From Hymenobacter translucens (GTDB lineage: Bacteria > Bacteroidota > Bacteroidia > Cytophagales > Hymenobacteraceae), in contig NZ_JAJERB010000003.1 of NCBI RefSeq assembly GCF_020685205.1, positions 248,001 to 312,000 on the forward strand: a stretch of DNA of 64,000 bases. The letters run 5' to 3'. Position numbers and translations under genes: made by a program. Shown piece by piece: positions 1 through 7,132 of the stretch (position 1 is its first letter; each line of letters begins with the position of its first letter). The notes beneath the pieces are model-generated. The model was not told the origin of the DNA and made no database searches. It worked only from the letters and a program-made list of their open reading frames with translations.

Positions 1-343
1 CGGGCGAGCAACCCGCTAAACCAATCAGGAATAAGAAGGTGGAGCTTCGACTTACGAAAAACATCAGCACAAGAATTTAACGGCAGGTACGCTTGCTCAA
101 GAAGGGCAAGCAGAGAGCTGCTGGGTTAGCATTTATTGCCAGTAACGATGGTTCACGAAAACGGTGGTTAAGGTACACAGATGGCCCCAAGGCATGCGAG
201 TTTCTGAGTCAATAAAATCAAGTGGTTTCCCTGCCTCACTTCCGCCCTCGCCGACCGGAGCCGGCAGGGCGTTTTTCGGCCTGTTTTTCGACTACCTTTT
301 TTCTGCCTCACTTCGGCGTGAAAAACGGCACCCCTACCGGGTT
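1..343. other. Left edge without a confident gene
   Basis: No complete gene is supported here. One forward frame is open from the left edge to a stop at 78-80 with a lysine- and arginine-rich ending, so the tail of a gene outside the window is possible. The same frame reopens from 81 to a stop at 213-215 with a plausible but start-less peptide containing RKRWLRYTDG. A short decayed gene could explain both. A hairpin terminator lies at 243-277. Confidence 0.3.
243..277 (+). terminator. Rho-independent terminator
   Basis: CGCCCT (243-248) pairs with AGGGCG (266-271), and GCCG pairs with CGGC inside it. A run of five T follows. It faces rightward and would end transcription entering from the left, opposite the leftward operon that stops at 344. 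Confidence 0.6.
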
Positions 344-760
344 CTATAGCTGGAAGAATCCGGTGAGGTTCTGGGCTTGCTGATTTACCTGCAGGTGCAC
401 GGCGTTCAGGGAGCCGGTGTAGTGAAACTGGGCGGGGAATAGCTCCCCTTCGCGCAGCAGGGCGTTGAGCTGGAGCAGGGCATCAAACTCCACCTTGCAC
501 TTGCGCTGCCGGGCTTTCTTCCGGACTGGCGACCAATCCCCCTGCAGCAGCTTCTCCAGCCGCAGCATGAGCCGGTGCATGGGCCGGATGCTCTGGGCCT
601 GCGCTGGGTATAGGGGTGGTTCGAGCAGCAGCAGCCGCAAGTAGAACTTCAGCGAGTGGAACAAGGCCTCGGCCTGGTAGTGGTCCAGCTGAAGCGCGGC
701 GTCGTACTTCTTGCTGAGCACCGGCAGCAGCTGGTACTCATCGACCTCGCCGTACCTCAT
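344..760 (-). CDS. Hypothetical mobile-element protein
   Basis: I do not recognise this 138-residue protein. The reading frame is open further upstream, to 1069, but that part is a shadow of the preceding gene. The ATG at 760 is preferred because it overlaps the upstream stop as ATGA (757-760), a classic translational-coupling arrangement. The protein is mainly helical and leucine-rich, with a basic patch (VRKKARQRKCK) near the middle. It is the last gene of the leftward element operon. Its function is unknown; a role in element maintenance or mobilisation is only a guess from position. Confidence 0.6.
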   Translation of the reverse strand: MRYGEVDEYQLLPVLSKKYDAALQLDHYQAEALFHSLKFYLRLLLLEPPLYPAQAQSIRPMHRLMLRLEKLLQGDWSPVRKKARQRKCKVEFDALLQLNALLREGELFPAQFHYTGSLNAVHLQVNQQAQNLTGFFQL

Positions 761-1023
761 ACCCAGCTGCCCTTGCTGAAGCGGTGCAGCTCGGCCCCGG
801 ACTTCGCGTAGATGATGGCCGTCTTGATGCTGGCCGCATTGGCAGCCACGTACTTCTTGTGGCGGAGCACTTCGATGGACTCCGGATCGGCGGCCACCCG
901 GCCCCCGTTCAGACCGTTGCGGCCCCACATCGTGCGGGCGTTGCCATCGGTGTAGTAGACAATCAATTTGGTGCAAGCTGCGTCGACCATCTTTTGGGCC
1001 GAGGCGGAACGTTGGTAAGTCAT
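757..1023 (-). CDS. Hypothetical small protein
   Basis: This 88-residue protein is not recognised. It begins with ATG at 1023, 26 bp after the stop of the replication-type gene, and ends in a 4-bp ATGA overlap with the next gene. It contains KLIVYYTDGNAR and a C-terminal KTAIIYAKSGAELHRF segment, which suggests a small alpha/beta fold. It shares the tight spacing of the other operon members, so it is probably expressed with them. Confidence 0.6.
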   Translation of the reverse strand: MTYQRSASAQKMVDAACTKLIVYYTDGNARTMWGRNGLNGGRVAADPESIEVLRHKKYVAANAASIKTAIIYAKSGAELHRFSKGSWV

Positions 1024-1049
1024 TACGGTAAGTGAGAGGTTGAACTGAA

Positions 1050-2354
1050 TCAGGATTTAGGAGCACCAACCTGGGCGTAGAAACGCTCCAGGCCAGCCTT
1101 GCCGAACTTGCGGAGCTTCGTTTCGTGGTAGCGGTAGAGCTGCGTGGCCGTCATAGCCAGCACCCGCTTAGGGGCCGTTTTGAGCCGGTAAGCCCGCATT
1201 TCGCGGCGGGCCCGCAGCAGGGCCTTGCTCAAGTCACGCTGGTACTGGTTAGCCAGGTGGTTTGCTAGCCACCGATGCGTACCCTCGAAGCCCTGGGCAT
1301 TTTCTGCGTCGAAATAGCCGGTGCCGGCGACGAACTCGGCGAAGGGTGAAGGGGCAAACTTGTTGGTGTGGCGGCGGAAGTACGCCGCAGCCAGGTCGAT
1401 GCGCTGGAAAACCTCGTCGTGGTACTGGTTCCACTGCGCCTCGGTCAGCGCCGCCTCGAAATTCCGGTAGACGCCGGCGCGGATAGCCTCCAGCGACTTG
1501 CGCTGTTCGTGCTCCGAGAAGCTGCGCTCGGGGTAAATCAGCTTCCAGGCGTAGTGGAAAGTCTGCGTTACCATTTCGCGGCGCAGGGCCTCTAGGGCCG
1601 GATTTGCTGCCGCTGGGCGCGCCGCCGCGCCCCCCGCCCCCTTACTTTCTTTTTCCGTCTGCTTCGCCTGACGGGGCTGCTTAGGGGCCGTAGGGCGGGC
1701 CTCCTGGGTGTGCCGCGGCCCTGTGTTGCCAGTCAATGTCGCCTGCTCGGGGTTGGTTACCAACTTATCCACATGGGCGATTTCAATTTCTGAAGTATCC
1801 TGTTTTACCAGAGATTGAATAAGCGGAAGTTTTGTACTCGTGGGTTCTACAAAAGCCGCTTCGCCGGCTTTTGTGCGATTTTCGGACGATTGGCTATTAA
1901 GTGCCTGAGAGTCTGTTTTCCACAGGAATTTTGTACTAATCCACAGTTCAAAATTGGCCTTCGTGCCACGGAAGCGCCGCTTCACGATGAAGCCTATGCT
2001 CATAAGCTCCCGCAGGTGCTGGCGGATGGTGCGGCCACTCACCTTGCGGATCTTCGCCAGCGTCTCGTTGTTGACGGCTACGGGCGGCGGCGTGGGCTCG
2101 GCATCGGTGGCCGTAGTGGTGAGCAGGAAGGGCACCGCCCGGGCCTCCTCGACGGCCTGCAGCGCCATGCGGTGCAGCACCCGGGCGGTGCTCTGGGCGC
2201 CGTCGCTGATGGGCTTTGGCGTAACCAGGTACGTTTCCTCGACTCCCTTAACAATGCGTCGTCGCAGCTGGGGTTGCAGCTGCTGCTTCAATGAATCCAG
2301 GTGGCCGGAAAACAGGCCAAACGCTTTGTTTTGAGAATACGGTAGCGGCAACAT
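1050..2354 (-). CDS. Winged-helix replication-initiator-like protein
   Basis: This 434-residue protein is the largest of the leftward operon. Residues around 95-145 contain ETLAKIRKVSGRTIRQHLR followed by a basic stretch (VKRRFRGTK), the layout of a winged helix-turn-helix DNA-binding domain. A low-complexity basic, Ala/Pro-rich linker (around 210-260) separates it from a helical, arginine-rich C-terminal domain. This plan resembles initiators or helicase loaders of phage and integrative elements. ATG at 2354 is preferred over the TTG at 2387. Position in a lysogeny-like replication module supports a DNA-replication role, but no diagnostic catalytic motif is seen, so the function is inferred. 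Confidence 0.6.
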   Translation of the reverse strand: MLPLPYSQNKAFGLFSGHLDSLKQQLQPQLRRRIVKGVEETYLVTPKPISDGAQSTARVLHRMALQAVEEARAVPFLLTTTATDAEPTPPPVAVNNETLAKIRKVSGRTIRQHLRELMSIGFIVKRRFRGTKANFELWISTKFLWKTDSQALNSQSSENRTKAGEAAFVEPTSTKLPLIQSLVKQDTSEIEIAHVDKLVTNPEQATLTGNTGPRHTQEARPTAPKQPRQAKQTEKESKGAGGAAARPAAANPALEALRREMVTQTFHYAWKLIYPERSFSEHEQRKSLEAIRAGVYRNFEAALTEAQWNQYHDEVFQRIDLAAAYFRRHTNKFAPSPFAEFVAGTGYFDAENAQGFEGTHRWLANHLANQYQRDLSKALLRARREMRAYRLKTAPKRVLAMTATQLYRYHETKLRKFGKAGLERFYAQVGAPKS

Positions 2355-2459
2355 CCAGCGCGTGAAGTTGAAAAGTGGAGCAAGCAAAAAAGGTGGGGAC
2401 GGTCAGTAGAAGCAGCCTCAAATCCTTCCGTCCCCGAGCGTGCGTGTGCAGGCCCTGTG

Positions 2460-2541
2460 CGCCCCCGGCCGGTCTCGAACCGGCATTTCCTCTCCAGACT
2501 TCCCACCCAAAGAGAGGCGACTTGCTTAGTCGACGGGGGCG
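2460..2541 (-). ncRNA. tRNA-like cloverleaf inside element operon
   Basis: Read on the minus strand, GCCCCCG (2540-2534) pairs perfectly with CGGGGGC (2467-2461) as a 7-bp acceptor stem. A perfect T-arm follows the tRNA pattern: GCCGG, loop TTCGAGA, CCGGC (2484-2468). A D-like arm CGAC-TAAGCAA-GTCG lies at 2532-2518. The middle arm is odd: CCTCTC and GAGAGG pair around a 17-nt loop, or a weaker stem presents TTTGGGT, the loop of a proline tRNA with anticodon TGG. The D-loop lacks the usual GG. It may be a decayed tRNA, an element-encoded tRNA or a tRNA mimic. Confidence 0.45.
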
Positions 2542-2585
2542 ACCCAGCCGGCGGCTGGGGTAGTGTTGCAATAGCGTGTGCTGGG

Positions 2586-2846
2586 TTAGGGGCGCTCGGA
2601 GAAGAGCGGGGTAGCCAGCGTGGTCAGTTCCTCGATGGTCGTGCGCAGGGTGAGCATCTGCTGCTCGAGCTGGGAGAGGCGTAGCTGTAAGCGCGGGCCG
2701 TCCTGCGCCAGGGCCTCGGCCGTGAGCGCATCGAGCTGGTCGGTCACCTCATCGATTTGCTGGGCCACGTCGCGCAGGTCGCGGCGTAACTGAATGATCT
2801 TGCCATCGACCTTGCGGGCAATGGCGGCGTGGGCCGAGAGGATCAC
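2586..2846 (-). CDS. Small coiled-coil protein
   Basis: This 86-residue protein is almost entirely predicted helix, with heptad-like leucine spacing from about residue 15 to 75 (RRDLRDVAQQIDEV onward). The start is GTG at 2846, overlapping the previous stop as GTGA, so translation is probably coupled to the upstream gene. It is unrecognised. A coiled-coil partner for another element protein is the simplest guess. Confidence 0.6.
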   Translation of the reverse strand: MILSAHAAIARKVDGKIIQLRRDLRDVAQQIDEVTDQLDALTAEALAQDGPRLQLRLSQLEQQMLTLRTTIEELTTLATPLFSERP

Positions 2847-3196
2847 AGCTCCACCCCTCCTTTCGGCTCAATGCCCAGCGCCCGCTCCGTTTGGGCTATC
2901 TGGGTCAGGTAACGGGTGCGGGCGTGCCGCAGTTCGGCCAGGCTGTCCTGGTAGCGAAACGGGTCCTGCTCGCCCTTCGCAATAAAGTACCCCACCGCTT
3001 CCAGCTGGCCCTTCAGCTGGCGGAGCTCGTCCTGTAGCTGCCCGCGCCGGCGCTGATCGGGTGGAATGCGGTGCAGCTGCTCAACCGGCAGTACCTGCAC
3101 GGGCTTGCCCGAGAGCACCCGCATATAATCAGCGAACGAAGCCGCGTGCGGCGACCGGGGCTGGGACGTATAGAGCGTAATCGTTTCGAACTGCAT
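2843..3196 (-). CDS. Hypothetical helical element protein
   Basis: This 117-residue protein is unrecognised. It has a short N-terminal strand-like region (QFETITLYTS) and then long amphipathic helices rich in Arg, Gln and Leu, again suggesting coiled coil (RRRGQLQDELRQLKGQLEAV). It starts at ATG 3196 and overlaps the next gene by 4 bp. It could form a hetero-oligomer with the similarly helical neighbour; that is inference from sequence character and coupling only. Confidence 0.6.
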   Translation of the reverse strand: MQFETITLYTSQPRSPHAASFADYMRVLSGKPVQVLPVEQLHRIPPDQRRRGQLQDELRQLKGQLEAVGYFIAKGEQDPFRYQDSLAELRHARTRYLTQIAQTERALGIEPKGGVEL

Positions 3197-3228
3197 CAGT
3201 CGTAGTGTTAACTAGTGGAAGAGCACGA

Positions 3229-3576
3229 TCAGGAAGCCAGGCGCAGGCCGGGCGGGGCGTTGAGCTGACCCACGTCGAAGCCCACACCCTTGCCGAAGGC
3301 CACCAGGGCCGAGCGGGGAATGCGCGGGAAGCCCGGCGCGAACTCCAGCGTGAAGAGCTTGATGAGCTTGCCCTGCTGGCTGTACTTGCCCTCATCAATC
3401 CACTTCTTCACCGTCTTGCGGTTGAAGCCCGTCAGCTCGGCCACCTGGTCAATGCTCAGGTAGTCGTCGCCGGTGGCGGGAGCGGTGGGCTGGGCGCCGC
3501 TCAGGCGCTGCTCCAGCTTTTGCAGCAGCGACTCCAGGTCGCCCTTGGTAGCTATTTGGTTGGCATCGACGGACAT
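3229..3576 (-). CDS. HTH DNA-binding protein (excisionase/MerR-like)
   Basis: This 115-residue protein has an N-terminal helix that could dimerise (KGDLESLLQKLEQRL). It then has YLSIDQVAELTGFNRKTVKK (about residues 40-59), a typical helix-turn-helix of the HTH_17 excisionase/MerR-like group, followed by a wing region and FPRIPRSAL. Such proteins act as excisionases or small regulators in integrative elements. Lying in the operon opposite the XRE repressor, it could direct excision together with the integrase at 10590-11915. Its start overlaps the end of the preceding gene by 25 bp. Confidence 0.75.
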   Translation of the reverse strand: MSVDANQIATKGDLESLLQKLEQRLSGAQPTAPATGDDYLSIDQVAELTGFNRKTVKKWIDEGKYSQQGKLIKLFTLEFAPGFPRIPRSALVAFGKGVGFDVGQLNAPPGLRLAS

Positions 3577-3962
3577 GGCGCAGATGGCTTAGCGGTGGTG
3601 GAAAAGGCTTGTTTCGTGGCGCGGGCCTGGGCAAACCGCTCGTTCTGGAGCAGCAGTAGGCGCACCTCGCGCAGGCGGCGGACCTGCGTCATGGTAAAGC
3701 AGTCCTGAGGCGGGCCGGTGGAACTAGGCTCCTGCACGGCCAGGCTGCACCCGCCCCAGCCGGGCTCCTGGGCCGGATGGTGGTGGGCGTACTGGAAGAT
3801 GAACCGGCAGCCGCCTCCCTCCCACCAGCCGGTGACCAGGGACATGGAGGCGGTAGGCCGGGGCTGCTCCCAGACCTCGAAGCCCAGCGAGTGCAGCAGC
3901 GTGGCCACCGGGCCGTAGAGGTTGCGCGGGCCGGTTGGGCCCTGCGTGCGAAGCGCCTCCAT
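3552..3962 (-). CDS. Hypothetical element protein
   Basis: This 136-residue protein is unrecognised. The start is set to ATG at 3962, four bases after the stop of the first operon gene; a longer open frame to 4043 only shadows that gene. The central part is rich in aromatic residues, histidine and cysteine (RFIFQYAHHHPAQEPGWGGC), which could form a small metal-binding or beta-rich domain. The C-terminus is basic and helical (TQVRRLREVRLLLLQNERF). It overlaps the downstream HTH gene, so the two are probably coupled. Confidence 0.55.
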   Translation of the reverse strand: MEALRTQGPTGPRNLYGPVATLLHSLGFEVWEQPRPTASMSLVTGWWEGGGCRFIFQYAHHHPAQEPGWGGCSLAVQEPSSTGPPQDCFTMTQVRRLREVRLLLLQNERFAQARATKQAFSTTAKPSAPCPSMPTK

Positions 3963-3966
3963 GGTC

Positions 3967-4245
3967 TTAGCCGGGGAAGAGTGCCCGCTGGCCGCTGGTG
4001 GAAACCGGGCCTTCGCCCAGCTCCCGCTCAAACAGGCAGGCATTGCGGCCCTTGAAGTTCTTCTGGAGCCACTCCCGGATGCAGTCGGCCTCTCCTACCG
4101 TCATGCCCACCCGGGCCTTATTGGCTACGAGTTGGTTGAAGCGGTTCGGCGTCATGCCCCATTTGTCGAGCTGCTCCTTGGAAAGGCGCATTTCGGACAC
4201 GCCCAGGTCAGCGAAAATTTCCGCCAGTCGGTTATTGGGTTCCAT
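3967..4245 (-). CDS. Small protein, first gene of element operon
   Basis: This 92-residue protein starts at ATG 4245, right beside the divergent control region. The sequence is helical; one segment (LSKEQLDKWGMTPNRFNQLVANK) could be a helix-turn-helix, so a DNA-binding early protein is possible but unproven. A TTGTGAGAAAA motif lies only 4 bp upstream of the start and recurs at 4322, which suggests that a repressor or this protein itself acts there. Confidence 0.6.
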   Translation of the reverse strand: MEPNNRLAEIFADLGVSEMRLSKEQLDKWGMTPNRFNQLVANKARVGMTVGEADCIREWLQKNFKGRNACLFERELGEGPVSTSGQRALFPG

Positions 4246-4464
4246 AGCTTGTGAGAAAATGGTGTGCGTTTGTGCCTGTTTTCTGCGGAAATCGTCAACT
4301 CTGTCTGGGATTTTTCACACGTTGTGAGAAAAATCTTATCCTATTTTTTGATTTTGGCGAACGGTTTCTACAGATTTGAGGGAGAAGAATGAGACAAATT
4401 TATACTTTTTGTCAAAAAGTCAAATAGTCTCTTACATTATTTTTCAAATAAAATAATACAGACT
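4246..4464. promoter_or_regulatory. Divergent control region with palindromic operator
   Basis: This AT-rich 219-bp gap separates the leftward operon from the rightward XRE repressor. It contains a perfect 17-bp palindrome, ACTTTTTGTCAAAAAGT at 4404-4420 (8-bp arms, 1-bp centre). It also has two direct copies of TTGTGAGAAAA (4249-4259 and 4322-4332); the second forms an imperfect inverted repeat with TTTTTCACA just before it (4315-4323). Known lysogeny switches of XRE repressors have this layout. That the repressor binds these sites is inference. Confidence 0.6.
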
Positions 4465-4914
4465 TTGTTTCTAGGCCGCAAAATCGAGCAAATGGCTGCG
4501 TCTAAAGGCTTAAAGCCTAGCGATATAGCCTCTTCTATTGACGTCAGCGTCAACTATGTATATAAACTATACAAGAGTGAGCACCTCAATACTGAGCTTC
4601 TTCAGAAACTGAGTGCTGCTTTGGAGATTCCGTTAGTTGATTTCTTCAAGGAGGAGTCAGCCTCTATCTCTCAATCTGGCACTGGCAACATCCAGCAGAC
4701 CGGCTCACGCAACAAGCAAAAAATAATGCCCGGCGCTAAAAGCACCGGGCACACTACTTCGGCAACAGATACCGAAGAACTCGCTACGAAGTTGGCTGAT
4801 TGCGAGAAAGACAAAACCTCCCTGGCCCGCGAGCTGGAAGTGACCCGCGAGCTAGTGAAGGCCAAGGATGAAATGATCCTGCTGCTTAAGGGCAGCCGGA
4901 CGAATCCGAACTAA
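4465..4914 (+). CDS. XRE-family repressor
   Basis: This 149-residue protein has an N-terminal Cro/CI-type helix-turn-helix (LKPSDIASSIDVSVNYVYKL, about residues 16-35). A spacer rich in Ser, Thr and Gln follows, then a C-terminal coiled coil (about residues 110-140) that could dimerise. It starts with TTG at 4465; the next ATG at 4492 would delete helix 1 of the HTH, so TTG fits better. It faces away from the element operon across a palindrome-bearing gap and is the natural candidate for the maintenance repressor of the element. Confidence 0.85.
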   Translation: MFLGRKIEQMAASKGLKPSDIASSIDVSVNYVYKLYKSEHLNTELLQKLSAALEIPLVDFFKEESASISQSGTGNIQQTGSRNKQKIMPGAKSTGHTTSATDTEELATKLADCEKDKTSLARELEVTRELVKAKDEMILLLKGSRTNPN

Positions 4915-5346
4915 GTCAAGAACCAAAATTCAACATAACTATTTAAAAATATGCACTTTATTACCCGTGTTGTATTACATCGCACTGATAGCAGTGATGA
5001 CTATACTGACTTGCATACTGAAATGCGGGCTCGCGGCTTCCTTCGCACAATCAAGGACGATGATAATGTTACCTATCGTCTTCCCCCAGCTGAGTACTGT
5101 TTGGTAAGTTCAACACATACTATACAAGAGGTGTGGGAATTAGCTGATGCTGCGGTGAAAGCTGTCATGGAGGATGAGAAGACTTACATCAAACGCGCCA
5201 ATAAAGAGCCCACAATACTGATTACAGCAAGCGAAAATATACTCTGGTCAGGCCTTACGAGGACTTTCATGCTCAAGAGGCCACCGAGTAAGTAAAGGCT
5301 GAAATAATACTGTAGTTGAAGAACAGCCGGACGAACCCTAACTAAG
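4893..5346 (+). repeat. 23-bp direct repeat bracketing a small gene
   Basis: The 23 bp covering the end of the XRE gene (4893-4915, CAGCCGGACGAATCCGAACT then AAG) recur at 5324-5346 with two mismatches. The 5324 copy lies just before the 47-codon ORF. The repeat therefore brackets the gene at 4951-5295, as if that segment had been inserted or arisen by duplication. Confidence 0.75.
4951..5295 (+). CDS. Small protein, possibly GhoS/DUF2622-like
   Basis: This 114-residue protein has the pattern FITRVVLH, then DYTDLHTEMRARGFLRTI, then YRLPPAEY, then a helix rich in Ala and Val. From memory this resembles small ferredoxin-fold proteins annotated as GhoS-like endoribonuclease antitoxins (DUF2622), but the match is not certain. 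No GhoT-like toxin (a short membrane peptide) is visible next to it. The gene sits between the two halves of a 23-bp direct repeat, so it may be a mobile insert in the element. Confidence 0.6.
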   Translation: MHFITRVVLHRTDSSDDYTDLHTEMRARGFLRTIKDDDNVTYRLPPAEYCLVSSTHTIQEVWELADAAVKAVMEDEKTYIKRANKEPTILITASENILWSGLTRTFMLKRPPSK

Positions 5347-5490
5347 ATGAAGCACCAACATCCCGCTGTGCCCGAGTCAAACCTCAGCGCCCTGCTCGCG
5401 CATCTGTGGCTGCTCCAGGAAGAGAACCGTCGACTGAGCATGCACACAGCTTATATGCTTGGCTTAGTGTGGCAGCGTAAGAAGGGCTAG
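5347..5490 (+). CDS. Possible 47-residue peptide
   Basis: A short open frame runs from ATG 5347 to TAG 5488-5490. The peptide begins MKHQHPAVPE, has a leucine-rich helix (LSALLAHLWLLQEENRRL) and ends in QRKKG. It starts immediately after the second copy of the 23-bp repeat whose first copy ends the XRE gene, so it may originally have followed the repressor directly. Coding status is uncertain because it is so short. Confidence 0.35.
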   Translation: MKHQHPAVPESNLSALLAHLWLLQEENRRLSMHTAYMLGLVWQRKKG

Positions 5491-5538
5491 CAGACCTATT
5501 TGTAAGAACTCAAAATCGACAAAACTTATACTATCCCG

Positions 5539-6222
5539 ATGCCTACTTGTCCCAATTGCGGTGCAGAGCTGAAGAGTGCTGTTTTCAGCAATAACATGCC
5601 TCTCAATGATTACGCGACCTCCTTCATTAACTCATTCACGAATGGTAACGCTGTTGCTTACTGTCAGAAGTGCGGGGAGCCTTTGCTCAGGCAATCACAG
5701 ACTACAGCTAAAGGCCAGTTGACGACTGTATCCGCAACGCTGAATGAGCACATCCATCACATTCCAATCCTCTCCCTCCAGGCACCGGCGTCCTGGCGCT
5801 TTACTCCACTGGGGCTCGTTACGGGCCAATCCGTCACTGGCACTGGGGTATTCAGTGAGTTTGCAAGCAGCTGGACCGACTTCTTCGGTGCACAGTCGAA
5901 GAGCTACAACCGCAAGATTCAGGGCGGCGAAGAAATCTGCAAGACCCAGTTGCGCCTTGCATGCGTGGAGATGGGCGGGAACGCCATACTTGCTGCCGAT
6001 ATCGATTATGCCGAAGTAGGGGGCCAGAAGGGTATGCTCATGGTCTGCATGACTGGCACGGCCGTGATGCTCGATAATACTGAGGTGATGGGTGAGGACG
6101 CGCGCGAATCCTTATCAGTGCTTACTGAAACGGCCCGTACCTACCGCCTTGTGAAGCGATTCAATGAGATCATGAACAAATCTCAGCCTCAACTACACTA
6201 CACCAAGTCTCTATTCGCATAG
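5539..6222 (+). CDS. Zinc-ribbon plus YbjQ-domain protein
   Basis: This 227-residue protein opens with a CPNCG knuckle (residues 4-8) and a second CQKCG (about 42-46), together a four-cysteine zinc ribbon. Residues about 90-180 match the YbjQ/UPF0145 fold: GLVTGQSVTGTG, then FGAQSKSYNRKI, then AVEMGGNAIL-type and DIDYAEVGG segments. YbjQ proteins form pentameric rings of unknown function and are sometimes called heavy-metal-binding domains. It is the first of three compact cargo genes upstream of the phosphoesterase-STAND gene, and its role there is unknown. Confidence 0.8.
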   Translation: MPTCPNCGAELKSAVFSNNMPLNDYATSFINSFTNGNAVAYCQKCGEPLLRQSQTTAKGQLTTVSATLNEHIHHIPILSLQAPASWRFTPLGLVTGQSVTGTGVFSEFASSWTDFFGAQSKSYNRKIQGGEEICKTQLRLACVEMGGNAILAADIDYAEVGGQKGMLMVCMTGTAVMLDNTEVMGEDARESLSVLTETARTYRLVKRFNEIMNKSQPQLHYTKSLFA

Positions 6223-6292
6223 CGAATCAGCCTGATCATCAGCTTCAGACAATCAATTTTAATCGATTTATCTCCAAATCAACACTAACTAC

Positions 6293-6526
6293 ATGAAGAA
6301 ACTCCTACTCTCTACCCTCCTCGTTGTTACTGTCTTCATAGGCCCATCCTGCTCTTCTTCCGGCGCTAATGATCCTGCTCCTTCAACGAGTAGCAGTACT
6401 ACTACTGATGTAAAGTGCGGCTTTTATAATGGTCATCAGCTCTGGCGGGGCCCCCAAGGCGGCTGTTACTACATTAACGCCAGTAACAACAAGACCTATG
6501 TTGATCGAAGCGAGTGTAAGTGCTAG
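6293..6526 (+). CDS. Small lipoprotein with GPxGGCYYIN adaptor motif
   Basis: This 77-residue protein has a lysine-starting signal (MKKLLLSTLLVVTVF) ending at a lipobox-like GPSC, so the mature lipoprotein begins at Cys20 and is probably membrane-anchored. After a Ser/Thr spacer, the C-terminal half has CGFYNGHQLWRGPQGGCYYI followed by NKTYVDRSEC. This fits the short PBCV-type basic adaptor domain often seen at the ends of secreted nucleases and toxins. Standing alone as a lipoprotein it could be a surface accessory protein. A hairpin terminator follows. Confidence 0.7.
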   Translation: MKKLLLSTLLVVTVFIGPSCSSSGANDPAPSTSSSTTTDVKCGFYNGHQLWRGPQGGCYYINASNNKTYVDRSECKC

Positions 6527-6560
6527 TGGGCTAACTACACACGCTTTCTAATTGAGGCAT

Positions 6561-6605
6561 CCGATTCGGTAGCAACAGAGTTTTTGTTGCCAATCGGGCT
6601 GTTTT
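6561..6605 (+). terminator. Hairpin terminator after lipoprotein gene
   Basis: CCGATT (6561-6566) and GCAAC (6572-6576) pair with GTTGC (6586-6590) and AATCGG (6592-6597), with small bulges. GCTGTTTTC follows. The stem is imperfect but well placed downstream of the stop at 6526. Confidence 0.5.
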
Positions 6606-6679
6606 CGCACTCATGATTTCACCACGGCAGGACGGCAACTAATAGACTGGAACGCAAGACACCCTTTAAGACTAATTAT

Positions 6680-7132
6680 ATGCCCGTAATCAGAGGAGCA
6701 GATGGCATTGCGGTTAATGTTCCGCCTCACCATACATGGCAACAAGGTACTGACGGGCGCGTGGTACCTATTCCGCCGCACCATACTTGGCAACACGGTA
6801 CAGATGGGCGCGTAGTGCCTATTCCGCCTCATCATACATGGCAGCGTGGCACCGATGGGCGCGTCGTACCTATTCCACCTCATCACACCTGGCAAAGCGG
6901 TACAGACGGCAGGGTTGTCGCCATTCCGCCCCATCATACCTGGCAACGTGGCAGAGACGGCCGCATAGTCATTATCCCACCACACCATACCTGGCAGCAA
7001 GGAACCGATGGCCGCGTTGTGGTCATTCCACCCCACCATACCTGGCAGCGTGGTGCTGATGGAAGAGTGGTTGCCATCCCTCCCGGGCGCACTTGGCGGC
7101 AAAACGACGCCGGACGCATTGTTGTAGTGTAA
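6680..7132 (+). CDS. Protein of eight 17-residue tandem repeats
   Basis: After 14 leading residues this 150-residue protein is nothing but eight consecutive 17-residue units with consensus PPHHTWQxGTDGRVVxI (51 bp each). Seven are close copies; the last is diverged (PPGRTWRQNDAGRIVVV). Variable positions are mainly residue 8 (Q, H, R, S) and residue 16 (P, A, I, V). Each unit alternates a His-His-Thr-Trp turn with a short beta strand, which suggests a beta-solenoid or beta-hairpin array, possibly metal-binding through the paired histidines. No signal peptide is seen. I know no family for it. Codon changes between units preserve the amino acids, so the repeats look protein-selected. Confidence 0.75.
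   Translation: MPVIRGADGIAVNVPPHHTWQQGTDGRVVPIPPHHTWQHGTDGRVVPIPPHHTWQRGTDGRVVPIPPHHTWQSGTDGRVVAIPPHHTWQRGRDGRIVIIPPHHTWQQGTDGRVVVIPPHHTWQRGADGRVVAIPPGRTWRQNDAGRIVVV

Noticed and set aside
164..349. 61-codon forward open frame at the left edge
   Set aside because: It runs through a hairpin terminator and has no recognisable composition or start context.
6680..7132. CRISPR array
   Set aside because: The 51-bp repeats are contiguous, have no unique spacers and keep one reading frame with synonymous changes, so they are a coding tandem repeat.
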